Assembly (NCBI RefSeq): GCF_003937915.1
Contig: NZ_RHUM01000005.1
Span: 228,014-292,013, forward strand
Source of the DNA: Erwinia sp. 198
GTDB taxonomy: Bacteria; Pseudomonadota; Gammaproteobacteria; Enterobacterales; Enterobacteriaceae
Reading direction: 5' to 3'
DNA: 64,000 nucleotides
The position numbers and the translations under genes are program-made. Below are positions 39,347-48,292 of this stretch, in pieces; position 1 is the first letter of the stretch; each line of letters begins with the position of its first letter. The notes below the pieces were generated by a model. It was not told the origin of the DNA and ran no database searches. It worked only from the letters and a program-made list of their open reading frames with translations.

Positions 39347-40399
39347 ATGCCGCAAGACAAACAGACAAATCGCCGTATCGTGCTCGCCTCGCGCCCGCAT
39401 GGCGCACCGACTGAAGCTAACTTTCGTCTGGAGTCACAGCACGTGCCAACGCCAGGGAAAGGCCAGATTTTACTTCGTACCATCTGGCTCTCGCTGGATC
39501 CTTATATGCGTGGACGGATGAGCGACGCGCCTTCCTATGTGCCACCGATCGCCGTTAACGACGTTATGGGCGCGGGCACCGTCGCCATCGTCGAACAATC
39601 AAATCATGAAGATTACCAGCCTGGCGATTGGGTGGTCAGCCAGAGCGGCTGGCAGGATTTTGCCCTGTCGGACGGCAAAGATCTGTTTAAGCTCAGCGGC
39701 CCCGTGCTGAAACACCCTTCGTGGGCGCTCGGAATGCTGGGGATGACCGGTTTTACCGCCTATATGGGACTGTTGGATATCGGTAATCCGCAGCCGGGCG
39801 AAACCGTGGTCGTGGCGGCGGCAACCGGCGCGGTCGGCTCCATGGTAGGCCAGATAGCGAAACTGAAAGGCTGCTACGTGGTGGGTATCGCCGGAGGCGA
39901 AGAAAAATGCCGCTATGCCGAAGACGTGCTGGGCTTTGACCGCTGCCTCAACCACCGGTCAGGCGATTTATCAGAATCGCTTAAGCGCTACTGCCGCGAC
40001 GGTATCGACGTCTATTTTGAAAGCGTCGGCGGCCCGGTATTTGACGCCGTCCTGCCGTTGATGAACACCAAAGGCCGTATCCCGGTCTGCGGCCTGATCG
40101 CCGACTATAACAGCAAGGATGCGCCGGAAGGGCCAAACCGCCTTCCGCTTTTCCAGAGCGCCATCCTGCGTAAGCGCCTGCACGTTCAGGGCTTTATCAT
40201 TAATCAGGATTACGGCCATCGCTTTAGCGAATTTTTCCAGCAGATGAGCCAGTGGGTCGCGGAGGATCGTTTTGTTTTCCGCGAAGATATAGTAGAGGGG
40301 CTGGACAACGCGCCGGAAACCTTTATCGGCATGCTCGAAGGCAAAAACTTCGGTAAAGTGCTGATTAAAGTAGCTGGCGACACGCCAACAGGAGCCTGA
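39347..40399 (+). CDS. curA: NADPH-dependent oxidoreductase of the curA / leukotriene B4 dehydrogenase family
   Basis: A 350-residue medium-chain reductase without zinc. SLDPYMRGRM, the cofactor motif AATGAVGSMVGQIAKLKGC with VVGIAGGEEKC, YFESVGGPVFDAVLPLMN and GRIPVCGLIADYN are family marks; E. coli CurA (YncB) is the closest relative I recognise. It reduces alpha,beta-unsaturated carbonyls. GGAG precedes the ATG. First gene of a three-gene operon with a DJ-1 protein one base downstream and ybhB. Confidence 0.85.
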   Translation: MPQDKQTNRRIVLASRPHGAPTEANFRLESQHVPTPGKGQILLRTIWLSLDPYMRGRMSDAPSYVPPIAVNDVMGAGTVAIVEQSNHEDYQPGDWVVSQSGWQDFALSDGKDLFKLSGPVLKHPSWALGMLGMTGFTAYMGLLDIGNPQPGETVVVAAATGAVGSMVGQIAKLKGCYVVGIAGGEEKCRYAEDVLGFDRCLNHRSGDLSESLKRYCRDGIDVYFESVGGPVFDAVLPLMNTKGRIPVCGLIADYNSKDAPEGPNRLPLFQSAILRKRLHVQGFIINQDYGHRFSEFFQQMSQWVAEDRFVFREDIVEGLDNAPETFIGMLEGKNFGKVLIKVAGDTPTGA

Positions 40400-40400
40400 A

Positions 40401-41081
40401 ATGAAAATTTTAATGGTGCTGACTTCGCATGACCGGCTTGGCGAAACCGGCAAAAAAACCGGTTTCTGGCTGGAGGAGTTCGCAGCGCCTTATTACATTT
40501 TCCGCGATGCGGGCATCAACGTGGTTCTGGCATCGCCCGCTGGCGGACACCCGCCGCTCGATCCCAAAAGCGACGAGCCGGATGCGCAAAGCGCCGATAC
40601 CGAACGCTTCCGTAAAGATATCGCCGCTCAGCAGGCGCTGGCCAATACCCAGCAGCTGGGCACTATAGACAGCAGCAAATTCGACGCGGTGTTTTACGCC
40701 GGCGGTCACGGCCCGCTCTGGGACCTGGCGGAGGATCGGCAGAGCATTGAGCTGATTGAGAGTTTTTACGCTAACGGCAAACCGGTCGGCGCGGTCTGCC
40801 ACGCGCCGGGCGTGCTGAAGCGGGCGAAAAAGCCGGACGGTTCGCCGCTGGTGGCCGGGAAACGCGTGACGGGCTTCAGCAACAGTGAAGAAAGCGCCGT
40901 CGGACTGACGAATGTGGTACCTTTCCTGGTCGAGGATGCGCTGAGAGGGCTGGGCGGTAACTATGAGAAAACCCATGACTGGGGCAGTTTCGCTATCACG
41001 GACGGTCACCTGGTGACCGGCCAGAATCCCGCATCCTCCGTCGCAGCAGCCGAGGAGCTGCTGAAACTGCTTCATCAATAA
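40401..41081 (+). CDS. DJ-1/PfpI (Hsp31-like) glutamine amidotransferase-fold protein
   Basis: A 226-residue protein. The nucleophile elbow is AVCHAPGVL (Cys near residue 134 followed by His), with the Glu position in the N-terminal half (VLTSHDRLGETGKKTGFWLEE) as in Hsp31/YajL-like glyoxalases. GGHGPLWDLAED forms the oxyanion segment. Such proteins remove methylglyoxal or act as chaperones under stress. Starts one base after the curA stop with GGAG upstream, so it is cotranslated. Confidence 0.87.
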   Translation: MKILMVLTSHDRLGETGKKTGFWLEEFAAPYYIFRDAGINVVLASPAGGHPPLDPKSDEPDAQSADTERFRKDIAAQQALANTQQLGTIDSSKFDAVFYAGGHGPLWDLAEDRQSIELIESFYANGKPVGAVCHAPGVLKRAKKPDGSPLVAGKRVTGFSNSEESAVGLTNVVPFLVEDALRGLGGNYEKTHDWGSFAITDGHLVTGQNPASSVAAAEELLKLLHQ

Positions 41082-41095
41082 TGCCAGGAGGGGAA

Positions 41096-41572
41096 ATGAA
41101 ACTCTTTAGTCAGGATTTTAACGACGGCGACAAGCTACCGGCGCGCCAGGTTTTTAACGGGATGGGCTACGAAGGCGATAACCTGTCGCCGCATCTGACC
41201 TGGGATGATGTGCCCGCCGGCACCAAAAGTTTTGTCGTCACCTGTTTTGATCCCGATGCGCCAACCGGCTCCGGCTGGTGGCACTGGGGCGTAGCCAACC
41301 TGCCCGCCGATACGCGCGTGCTGCCGCAGGGCGCAGGCTCCGGCGTGGCCGAACTGCCTTCCGGCGCGGTGCAGACCCGCACTGATTTCGGCAAAGCGGG
41401 TTATGGCGGCGCGGCGCCGCCAAAAGGCGAAAGCCATCGCTACATTTTCACCGTCTATGCGCTGGACGTGGAAAAGCTGGAGGTGGACGAGCAGGCGAGC
41501 GGCGCGATGCTGGGCTTTAACGTGCATTTCCATCAGCTGGCAAGCGCTTCGCTTACCGCTATTTACAGCTAA
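41096..41572 (+). CDS. ybhB: PEBP-family protein YbhB
   Basis: A 158-residue phosphatidylethanolamine-binding-like protein, same length as E. coli YbhB. MKLxSxDFNDGDKLPxRxVFNGMGYEGDN, the ligand pocket DPDAPTGSGWWHW and GESHRYIFTVYALD with GFNVHFHQLASASLTA are near identical to it. The strong AGGAGG site decides this start over an ATG five codons earlier. Last gene of the curA operon; a terminator follows. Confidence 0.94.
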   Translation: MKLFSQDFNDGDKLPARQVFNGMGYEGDNLSPHLTWDDVPAGTKSFVVTCFDPDAPTGSGWWHWGVANLPADTRVLPQGAGSGVAELPSGAVQTRTDFGKAGYGGAAPPKGESHRYIFTVYALDVEKLEVDEQASGAMLGFNVHFHQLASASLTAIYS

Positions 41573-41607
41573 CCCTCTTTCTGCGCCGCCTGAGCGGCGC
41601 GGCTGTC

Positions 41608-41637
41608 AAGCCCGGCATGCGTCCGGGCTTTTTTTTG
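41608..41637 (+). terminator. Terminator after ybhB
   Basis: AAGCCCGG-catgcgt-CCGGGCTT followed by T6. Confidence 0.9.
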
Positions 41638-41763
41638 TCGGGCCCATAACGCGAGAATCTTCACAAAAATAAAAACAGCGTTTCATTTTCTTCTTTCTCT
41701 GACGGATAGTAAGCGCGGGTTTGCAGAAGCAGACCGTGGCAACTCGACGGAAGAGAAGGATTT

Positions 41764-44358
41764 ATGACGCTATCTGCCAAGGAAAAACTCTATCAAACAA
41801 TAGCGCGTCACTCTTTTGCCAAAGGGTTTACTGCGCTGGAGTGTAGCAAGCTGCTTCCCCTGAGCCGTAGCGTGATCAGCCATTATCTTAATCGCCTGTG
41901 CGAAGAAGGCAGGCTGCGCAAAGAACCCGGCAGGCCGGTACGCTTTTTTATCACCGTCGGTCAGGCCATGCCTGAAGCCAGTAAGGATGATGACGCTTTC
42001 AGCCAGTTGATCGGCGTTAAAGGCAGCCTGGCCGAAGCCGTCGAGCTGTGCCGCTCTGCGGTGAACTATCCAGGGCAGGGTTTGCCGATCCTGCTAACAG
42101 GAGAAAGCGGCGTCGGCAAAAGCCACCTGGCATCCCTGATCCATCGCTATGCCGTACAACAGGGGCTCGTTGCCCCGGAAAAACCTTTGTTCGAATTAAA
42201 CTGTGCCGATTACGCCAATAACCCCGAACTGCTCTCGGCCACACTGTTTGGCTACAGCAAAGGCGCGTTTACCGGCGCGGACCGCGAAAAGCCCGGCCTG
42301 CTGGATGAAGCGGACGGCAGCTATCTTTTTCTGGATGAAGTGCACCGCCTGCCGGCTTCCGGCCAGGAAAAGCTTTTTTTGTTTCTGGATAAGGGTTATT
42401 TCTATCGTCTGGGCGACAGCAAAACGCGCCGTCCCGCTACGATACGCTTTATTTTTGCCACTACGGAAAATATCGACACGGCACTCCTCAATACTTTCCG
42501 TCGCCGCATACCGATGCGCGTGGTTCTGCCGAACTTTATCTCCCGGCCATTGGCGGAACGCGTCGCTCAGGTTGAGTATTTTTTGCATTGCGAAGCGTGC
42601 AGGCTTGAGCGGGATATTTATCTGGACAGCCAGCTGATGCGCCAGCTGGTCATGTCGCCGATAAAAGGAAACGTCGGCGAACTTAAAAATCAGTTAAAAG
42701 TGATCTGCGCCAGCGCCTGGAACCAGAGCCGGACAGATCGCCTTGAGCTTCGCGCTTCACGGCGCGCTCGGGGCGACAGCGAAAAAATTGTTATTCCTGC
42801 ACGGACGGCGGCAACCGGCTTTGCGGCCGCGGCTTTACTGCCCAAAGCGCTGTGGGACGAGATCATTTTCAGAGAGTTTTGCCACAGCGGCAATATTCTG
42901 CTGCTTATCCGCAAAGTTGAACAGCTGCTGACCAGGCTTTACGGCGATATCCGCCCCGAAGCGCTTTATTGCGGTTATCTTTGGCAGGCCGTGCGGCGCG
43001 CCGTTGACGAGCTGGAAAATAATACCGGCGTTTGCTGTTCGCCGTCCCAACGGAAAGCCATCTGGCTTTGCCTCTGCTACGCCATGCATCATGCCTGGCC
43101 GGAACAGCGGATCGAGGAGCTGACGGCCTCTACGGACTGGCTTTCCGTAAAAGCCAAACTGCTGGCGCTGGAGTGCGCGGCGCGGCTGAAAGCAGAGGGC
43201 GTTGAAGAGCGTTATCCTCTGCTGCTGCCCCTGCTCGGCTGTATTCTGCATAAGCTGGCTGGCGAGGACGATCTTATTCATGGGATTATCGTCGCCCACG
43301 GCCGCGCAACGGCTTCCAGCCTGGCGGGCATCGCCAACCAGCTGTGCGGAGGCTACTACCTCACCGCTTTTGATATGCCGTGGTCAACCTCGACAGGCGA
43401 CATCATTGAGATGCTTATCGCTCATCTGACTATTGTAAAGCAGAGCGCCGGGCTGATTATTCTGGTGGATATGGGATCGCTGAAAGAGATCTACCAGCAG
43501 ATTAAGCGGCATCTGCACGGCGAGCTGCTGGTGATCAATAACGTCAGTACAGCGATGGCTTTGGATATCGCTTCCGGCATTCAGAACCGGCTGTCGATGG
43601 CGGATCTTATCGCAGGCGTTAAAGGCGCCTATGAAGCGGAGGCTCGCTATTATGCGGGCGTTATGCCAGGCAACAAGATTATTATTTCCTGTATCTCTGG
43701 CGAAGGTATTTCAGGCAAGCTGAGCGATATCCTGCGCCGCTATCTGGCTGACGGCATCGCTCTTCTTACGCTTGATTACGATGACCTTAAGCACAAGATC
43801 CAACAGCAGGATCCGGCGCTGCACGGCACGCGCTTGATCATTACTACCACGCCGCTTGAGGCCGGTTTTATCCCGCTGCTCGGCGTCGAAAAACTGATCA
43901 AAGAAAAAGCCGAAGTGCTGGAGCGCGACTATTTTGCCAATTTGCTCGCTGCCGACAGTCTGCAGCCAGTGCTGGAAGAAATCGTTAAAATGTTCACGGT
44001 GGACGGCGTCGCCGAGCGGTTGAATTTTCTCAATCCCGCCGTGGTGATCGAGGAGATCGCAGCGGTTATCCAGCAGTATGAAGCCTTCTACCAGCTGCGC
44101 TTTGCCAGCTACCTGCGCGTTAATCTGTTTATGCATATCGCGCTGATGATTGAGCGCGTTATGCTGAACAGCGGGATGAATCATCGCGATGATGCGCCAC
44201 TCAGCGCCGCTCAGCAGGCTTTTGTCACCCTGCATGAAACCTTTTTTCAGGCACTGAATCGTAAATATCGCCTCGCTTTGCCGCTGACCGAAGTGCTGAT
44301 GATCTATGAAATCATGGAGCCATGGATTGCTGGTGAAGCGGCTTCAACACTGAGCTGA
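41764..44358 (+). CDS. LevR/DgaR-type sigma-54-dependent PTS operon activator
   Basis: An 864-residue regulator. A winged-helix domain (1-65) is followed by an AAA+ sigma-54 activation domain with Walker A GESGVGKS (113-120), GAFTGA (167-172) and Walker B YLFLDEVH (187-194). Then comes a PRD (about 400-500), an EIIA-Man-like domain (508-625, phospho-His candidate H512 in VAHGRATASS), an EIIB-Gat-like domain (635-725) and a second PRD (745-855, H791). PRDs are phosphorylated by the PTS so that the protein reports whether the sugar is being imported. The order equals that of LevR, and of DgaR and GfrR in Salmonella. It lies directly upstream of a sigma-54 promoter and the PTS genes it should control. 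Confidence 0.93.
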   Translation: MTLSAKEKLYQTIARHSFAKGFTALECSKLLPLSRSVISHYLNRLCEEGRLRKEPGRPVRFFITVGQAMPEASKDDDAFSQLIGVKGSLAEAVELCRSAVNYPGQGLPILLTGESGVGKSHLASLIHRYAVQQGLVAPEKPLFELNCADYANNPELLSATLFGYSKGAFTGADREKPGLLDEADGSYLFLDEVHRLPASGQEKLFLFLDKGYFYRLGDSKTRRPATIRFIFATTENIDTALLNTFRRRIPMRVVLPNFISRPLAERVAQVEYFLHCEACRLERDIYLDSQLMRQLVMSPIKGNVGELKNQLKVICASAWNQSRTDRLELRASRRARGDSEKIVIPARTAATGFAAAALLPKALWDEIIFREFCHSGNILLLIRKVEQLLTRLYGDIRPEALYCGYLWQAVRRAVDELENNTGVCCSPSQRKAIWLCLCYAMHHAWPEQRIEELTASTDWLSVKAKLLALECAARLKAEGVEERYPLLLPLLGCILHKLAGEDDLIHGIIVAHGRATASSLAGIANQLCGGYYLTAFDMPWSTSTGDIIEMLIAHLTIVKQSAGLIILVDMGSLKEIYQQIKRHLHGELLVINNVSTAMALDIASGIQNRLSMADLIAGVKGAYEAEARYYAGVMPGNKIIISCISGEGISGKLSDILRRYLADGIALLTLDYDDLKHKIQQQDPALHGTRLIITTTPLEAGFIPLLGVEKLIKEKAEVLERDYFANLLAADSLQPVLEEIVKMFTVDGVAERLNFLNPAVVIEEIAAVIQQYEAFYQLRFASYLRVNLFMHIALMIERVMLNSGMNHRDDAPLSAAQQAFVTLHETFFQALNRKYRLALPLTEVLMIYEIMEPWIAGEAASTLS

Positions 44359-44390
44359 AAAAGTGTCTAACCCATCGAAAAGTGTTTAAA
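44358..44390 (+). promoter_or_regulatory. Putative upstream activator sites for the PTS operon
   Basis: Two direct copies of AAAAGTGTYTAA begin at 44359 and 44378, 19 bases apart; an inverted relative (TTAATCACTT, 44397-44406) follows. They overlap the regulator stop codon and lie 50-75 bases from the -24/-12 promoter, as expected for a LevR-type activator. Inference. Confidence 0.55.
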
Positions 44391-44429
44391 TATTAATTTA
44401 ATCACTTGATTTATAAATTAAAAAAAATC

Positions 44430-44446
44430 CTGGCACGCATTCTGCA
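44430..44446 (+). promoter_or_regulatory. Sigma-54 promoter of the PTS-GH88-manA operon
   Basis: CTGGCACGCATTCTGCA: full match to TGGCACG at -24, GC at -12 with the ten-base spacing. The EIIA start is 38 bases downstream. Confidence 0.92.
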
Positions 44447-44483
44447 CTTTCCCTGACGAGAGTAATCAATCAAGGAAAGTGTT

Positions 44484-44930
44484 ATGCGTGAAATCTGTCT
44501 CGCCAGCCACGGCAGGTATGCCGAAGGTATTATTTCCGCCCTCAGTTTGCTGGTTGGCGATGAGTCTGCCATTCATTGCCTCTGCGCTTATTGCGGCGAT
44601 ATCGCTTCCACCGCCGAACTACATGAACGCTTGCGCCTGCTCGCCAGGGAGAGTGAAGCCCGGGGAAACGAGCTGGTCATCTTCACGGATTTACAGGGAG
44701 GCAGCGTCAACAATACTGCTATGCAGCTGCTGGCGGACTATTCCCATCTGCACGTTGTCAGCGGCGCGAACCTGATTATGCTGATGGCGTTTTGCCTGTC
44801 GGAGCTTAACGATACCGGCGAACGGATCCGGGAAGCAATCGTCTCTGCGACAGAAGCGATGCAGTACAGCCACCAGCTGCCGCCCGCTGCCGATGCTGAA
44901 GATTTTTTCAGCGTGAGACCGCCGCTATGA
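44484..44930 (+). CDS. PTS EIIA, mannose/fructose/sorbose family
   Basis: A 148-residue phosphocarrier. The phosphorylation site is H9 in ICLASHGRYAEGI, which matches the consensus xxSHGxxAxG. NELVIFTDLQGGSVNN is the second family signature. It is longer than usual by a few C-terminal residues. First gene of the operon behind the sigma-54 promoter; AAGGAAAG precedes the ATG. Its stop overlaps the GH88 start. Confidence 0.93.
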   Translation: MREICLASHGRYAEGIISALSLLVGDESAIHCLCAYCGDIASTAELHERLRLLARESEARGNELVIFTDLQGGSVNNTAMQLLADYSHLHVVSGANLIMLMAFCLSELNDTGERIREAIVSATEAMQYSHQLPPAADAEDFFSVRPPL

Positions 44931-46102
44931 AAGTTGCTTATGAGCCGCTCGACGCTCGCTACCAGCAGAGTCAGCCGCCGCTGGATCGGCAGTGGCTGGA
45001 AAACGCCTTACAGGCATCGCTGCAAAATATAGACGCTATGCTGCCCCGCTTTACTACCACCTTTCCCGCCGCCTGCGCGATTAACGGACGCTATCCCGCA
45101 GTGGAGAAACCCGACTGGAGCGAGGGATTCTGGACAGGAATGCTGTGGCTCGCCTGGGAAGTCACGGGTAAAGACGTCTATCGCCAGACCGCCGAAAGGC
45201 TTCAGGATCACTTTGCTCTGCGCCTTGAACAAGAGATTGGCGTAGCGACGCACGATTTGGGCTTTTTATATTTGCTTTCCTGCGTCAACGCCTGCCGCCT
45301 GACCGGCAACAACCGCGCCCGCAGCCTGGCGCTGGCGGCGGCGGAACGGCTGTATCAACGCTATAACCCAACCGCTGGCGTAATCCAGGCCTGGGGCGAC
45401 CTTGCCGATCCGCAACGCCAGGGCCGCATGATTATTGACTGCAATCTGAATCTGCCTTTGCTGTTCTGGGCGGCTGATGAAACCGGCGAGACGCGCTATC
45501 GCAAGGCGGCGCAACGCCATCTTTTCCAGGCGGCGCGCTATCTGGTCAGGGAAGACGCCTCAACTTTTCATACTTTCTGGATGGATATCCACAGCGGCGC
45601 GCCCCGCTACGGCGATACCCATCAGGGCTTCAGTGACAGCTCTTGCTGGGCACGCGGCCAGGCTTGGGGGATCTACGGCTTTGCGTTGGGATTCGCTCAT
45701 ACCGGCAAACCGGAGCTGGCGGAACTGTCGCGCAGGCTGGCCCACTATTTTCTCAATCGCCTGCCGGACGATTACGTCTGTTACTGGGATTTGATCTTCA
45801 CGCCGCAGGACAACGCCCTGCGCGATACCTCCGCAACGGCTATTACAGTATGCGGCATGGCAGAGCTGCTGCGGCACCTGCCGCTGACCGATCCGCTACG
45901 TCCCGCCTACGGCAACGCTATCGCCCTGATGATGCGCAATCTGTATCAGCACTATTTCGCTCGTGGCGAAGAGGGATTGCTGCGCGAGGGCGTTTATAAC
46001 TTCGGTCGCCACAGCGGTATTAATGCGGCCAGCCTCTGGGGAGACTATTTCTGGCTTGAAGCACTGGTGCGGCTAAGCCGCGTCTGGCCCTCTTACTGGT
46101 AG
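44927..46102 (+). CDS. Unsaturated glucuronyl hydrolase, GH88
   Basis: A 391-residue cytosolic (alpha/alpha)6 enzyme without signal peptide. The two family aspartates are in VATHDLGFL (D110) and MIIDCNLNLPLLFWA (D171); SDSSCWARGQAWGIYGFAL lines the substrate site. GH88 enzymes hydrate the vinyl ether of a delta-4,5 uronyl group at the non-reducing end and so release the next sugar. It starts inside the EIIA stop (ATGA), and EIIB follows at 22 bases: an enzyme placed among PTS subunits almost always acts on what they import. Confidence 0.92.
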   Translation: MKVAYEPLDARYQQSQPPLDRQWLENALQASLQNIDAMLPRFTTTFPAACAINGRYPAVEKPDWSEGFWTGMLWLAWEVTGKDVYRQTAERLQDHFALRLEQEIGVATHDLGFLYLLSCVNACRLTGNNRARSLALAAAERLYQRYNPTAGVIQAWGDLADPQRQGRMIIDCNLNLPLLFWAADETGETRYRKAAQRHLFQAARYLVREDASTFHTFWMDIHSGAPRYGDTHQGFSDSSCWARGQAWGIYGFALGFAHTGKPELAELSRRLAHYFLNRLPDDYVCYWDLIFTPQDNALRDTSATAITVCGMAELLRHLPLTDPLRPAYGNAIALMMRNLYQHYFARGEEGLLREGVYNFGRHSGINAASLWGDYFWLEALVRLSRVWPSYW

Positions 46103-46124
46103 AGACTGAACAAGGAGCAACAGC

Positions 46125-46619
46125 ATGATCTCGCTTATTCGCATTGACGATCGACTGATCCACGGACAGGTCGCTGTAGTCTGGACTCGTCATCTGGCCG
46201 TCAACCGCATTCTGGTGGCTAACGACCAGATTGTCGGCAATGAGGTACAACAAATGTCGCTGCGGCTGGCCGCGCCGGATACTGCCAAATGCGCCATTAT
46301 GACGGTAGTGGACGCGGCGGAAACGCTGAACGATCCGCGCTCCGCCAGTCTGAATATTCTGGTGATCGTCAATAACGCCGCGGATGCCCGTCGCCTGGCG
46401 GAAGCGGTGCCTGCCATTACCGCCATCAACGTCGCCAACTATGGCCGCATTACCGATAACCTGGCGGCAAAAACCAAAATCACCGACACCCTTTACGTTA
46501 CGCCGCAGGACGTGGCCGATTTTCAGGCGATAGCTGAACGCGGCGTGGCGTTGAGCTATCAGGTGTTGCCTTCGCATACGGCCAAAGACCTTACGGAAAT
46601 GCTGAGGTCGCTATGCTGA
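46125..46619 (+). CDS. PTS EIIB, mannose/fructose/sorbose family
   Basis: A 164-residue subunit. The phosphorylated His is H13 in RIDDRLIHGQVAVVW, the family signature; ILVANDQIVGNEVQQM follows. It receives phosphate from EIIA and passes it to the incoming sugar. AAGGAG stands eight bases upstream; the end overlaps EIIC by seven bases. Confidence 0.95.
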   Translation: MISLIRIDDRLIHGQVAVVWTRHLAVNRILVANDQIVGNEVQQMSLRLAAPDTAKCAIMTVVDAAETLNDPRSASLNILVIVNNAADARRLAEAVPAITAINVANYGRITDNLAAKTKITDTLYVTPQDVADFQAIAERGVALSYQVLPSHTAKDLTEMLRSLC

Positions 46620-47410
46620 TTACCGCACTGCTTGTCGCTCTGGTGATGTATATCGCCAAGTTCGCCGACCACACGCTGGGCCAGCCGCTGATTGAACGCC
46701 CGCTGGTCTGCGGCGCAATGGTGGGCTTGGCGCTGGGCGATCTGCAACAGGGGATCGTCATCGGCGCCACGCTGGAGCTGATCTTTCTCGGCACTATCAC
46801 CATTGGCGGCTCGGTGCCCGCCGATCTGGCCGTAGGGTCCGTGCTTGCCACCGCATTTACCCTGCTTACCCATGCGGAACCTGCGGTCGCCGTAGCCCTG
46901 GCGCTGCCGATCTCACTGCTGGCGGTGTTTGTCTATCAGGTTGAAAAGCTGATTTATACCGGGCTGGTAGAAAAATATGACGCCCTGCTGGCGGCGGGCA
47001 AAGACCGCGCAGCTCTTGGCATGACGCTGGGTATGACGCTGTTTTATGGAGTGCCTTTCGCCGTTATCGCCTTCTTCAGCGTGCTGTTTGGCACGGAGAC
47101 GATCCGTAGCCTGGTGGAAAGCATTCCCGATACGATTATGCGCGGCATGACGGCGACCGGCGGCATTTTGCCCGCGCTGGGCTTCGCCATTCTTCTGCAG
47201 GCGCTGTGGAATCGCCATCTTGCCCCATTCTTTTTTATCGGCTTTGCGTTGGCGGCCTATCTACAACTGCCGATCGTCGGCATTGCGATGCTTTCCGCAT
47301 CGGTAGCCGTTTATCTCTGCCTGAACCAGTACACCCAGTTAAAAACCAGCCAGCGGAAGGCGGCCGATCCCCTGCCCGCAGATGACAAAGAAGGATTTTT
47401 CGATGACTGA
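46613..47410 (+). CDS. PTS EIIC, mannose/sorbose family
   Basis: A 265-residue membrane subunit with about eight hydrophobic helices. LGQPLIERPLVCGAMVGLALGDLQQGIVIGATLELIFLGTITIGGSVPADLAVG is the family opening. It forms the sugar channel with EIID. The C-terminus is polar and overlaps the EIID start by eight bases. Confidence 0.95.
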   Translation: MLITALLVALVMYIAKFADHTLGQPLIERPLVCGAMVGLALGDLQQGIVIGATLELIFLGTITIGGSVPADLAVGSVLATAFTLLTHAEPAVAVALALPISLLAVFVYQVEKLIYTGLVEKYDALLAAGKDRAALGMTLGMTLFYGVPFAVIAFFSVLFGTETIRSLVESIPDTIMRGMTATGGILPALGFAILLQALWNRHLAPFFFIGFALAAYLQLPIVGIAMLSASVAVYLCLNQYTQLKTSQRKAADPLPADDKEGFFDD

Positions 47411-48233
47411 ACAAACGCCCACTCCGGTCGCCAGCGACAGGCAGGACAGAAAACTGTTTCGCCAGCTCTTTTTCCGTCAGTTTCAGCTGCTGGGATCGAT
47501 GAACTACACCCGCATGGAGGGACTGAGCTACGGCTGGATCCTGGCGCCGATGCTGAAAAAGATTTATCCGGATCCGCATCGCTATCTGCAGGCCTTACAG
47601 CGCAACAGCCAGTTCTTTAATACCAATCAGCATCTGGCGCCTTTTATCATGGGGCTGACGCTGTCGATGGAACAGGAGAACGCCAGCCGCGACGACTTTG
47701 ACGTCGCCAGCATCAACGGCATCAAGGTCGCACTGATGGGGCCGTTTGCTGGCGTGGGCGACGCCTTTTTCTACGGCGTACTGCGCATTATCGCTACCGG
47801 CATCGCTATCGGTCTCGCCTCGCAGGGCAATCCGCTTGGCCCGGTGCTTTTCCTGGTGATTTACAACCTGCCCAGCTACCTGGTGCGCTACTACGGCGGG
47901 GTAATCGGCTACCGACTCGGCTCCAGATATATTGCGGAAGCTACCCGCTCCGGCCTGCTGGGCTGCATCACTACCGCCGCCTCAATGATGGGGCTGATGA
48001 TGGTCGGCGCGATGAGCGCCAGCATGGTGAAATTTACGACCCGCTATGAAACCACTATCGCCGGGCAGCCTTTCGTGCTGCAGGAGATCCTCGACAAGAT
48101 TTGCGTGGGTCTTATCCCGCTGCTGCTGGTGCTGGGCTGCTTTGCCCTGCTGCGCAAAAAAACCAGTCCCAACCGGGTATTGCTGTTGCTTATCGCGTTG
48201 GGCTTCGCCTCCGCCGCTATCGGTATTATCTGA
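47403..48233 (+). CDS. PTS EIID, mannose/sorbose family
   Basis: A 276-residue membrane subunit found only in the mannose PTS family. FRQFQLLGSMNYTRMEGLSYGWILAPMLKKIY and FNTNQHLAPFIMGLTLSMEQENA are signatures; MGPFAGVGDAFFYG and a hydrophobic C-terminus follow. The ATG at 47403 has AAGGA upstream; one seven codons earlier is a weaker option. Confidence 0.95.
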   Translation: MTEQTPTPVASDRQDRKLFRQLFFRQFQLLGSMNYTRMEGLSYGWILAPMLKKIYPDPHRYLQALQRNSQFFNTNQHLAPFIMGLTLSMEQENASRDDFDVASINGIKVALMGPFAGVGDAFFYGVLRIIATGIAIGLASQGNPLGPVLFLVIYNLPSYLVRYYGGVIGYRLGSRYIAEATRSGLLGCITTAASMMGLMMVGAMSASMVKFTTRYETTIAGQPFVLQEILDKICVGLIPLLLVLGCFALLRKKTSPNRVLLLLIALGFASAAIGII

Positions 48234-48292
48234 CGGGCCGCAAGGCCCCTCATCCTTGCCTGAAAATACTTTTTGTTAACAGGAAAGTATCC

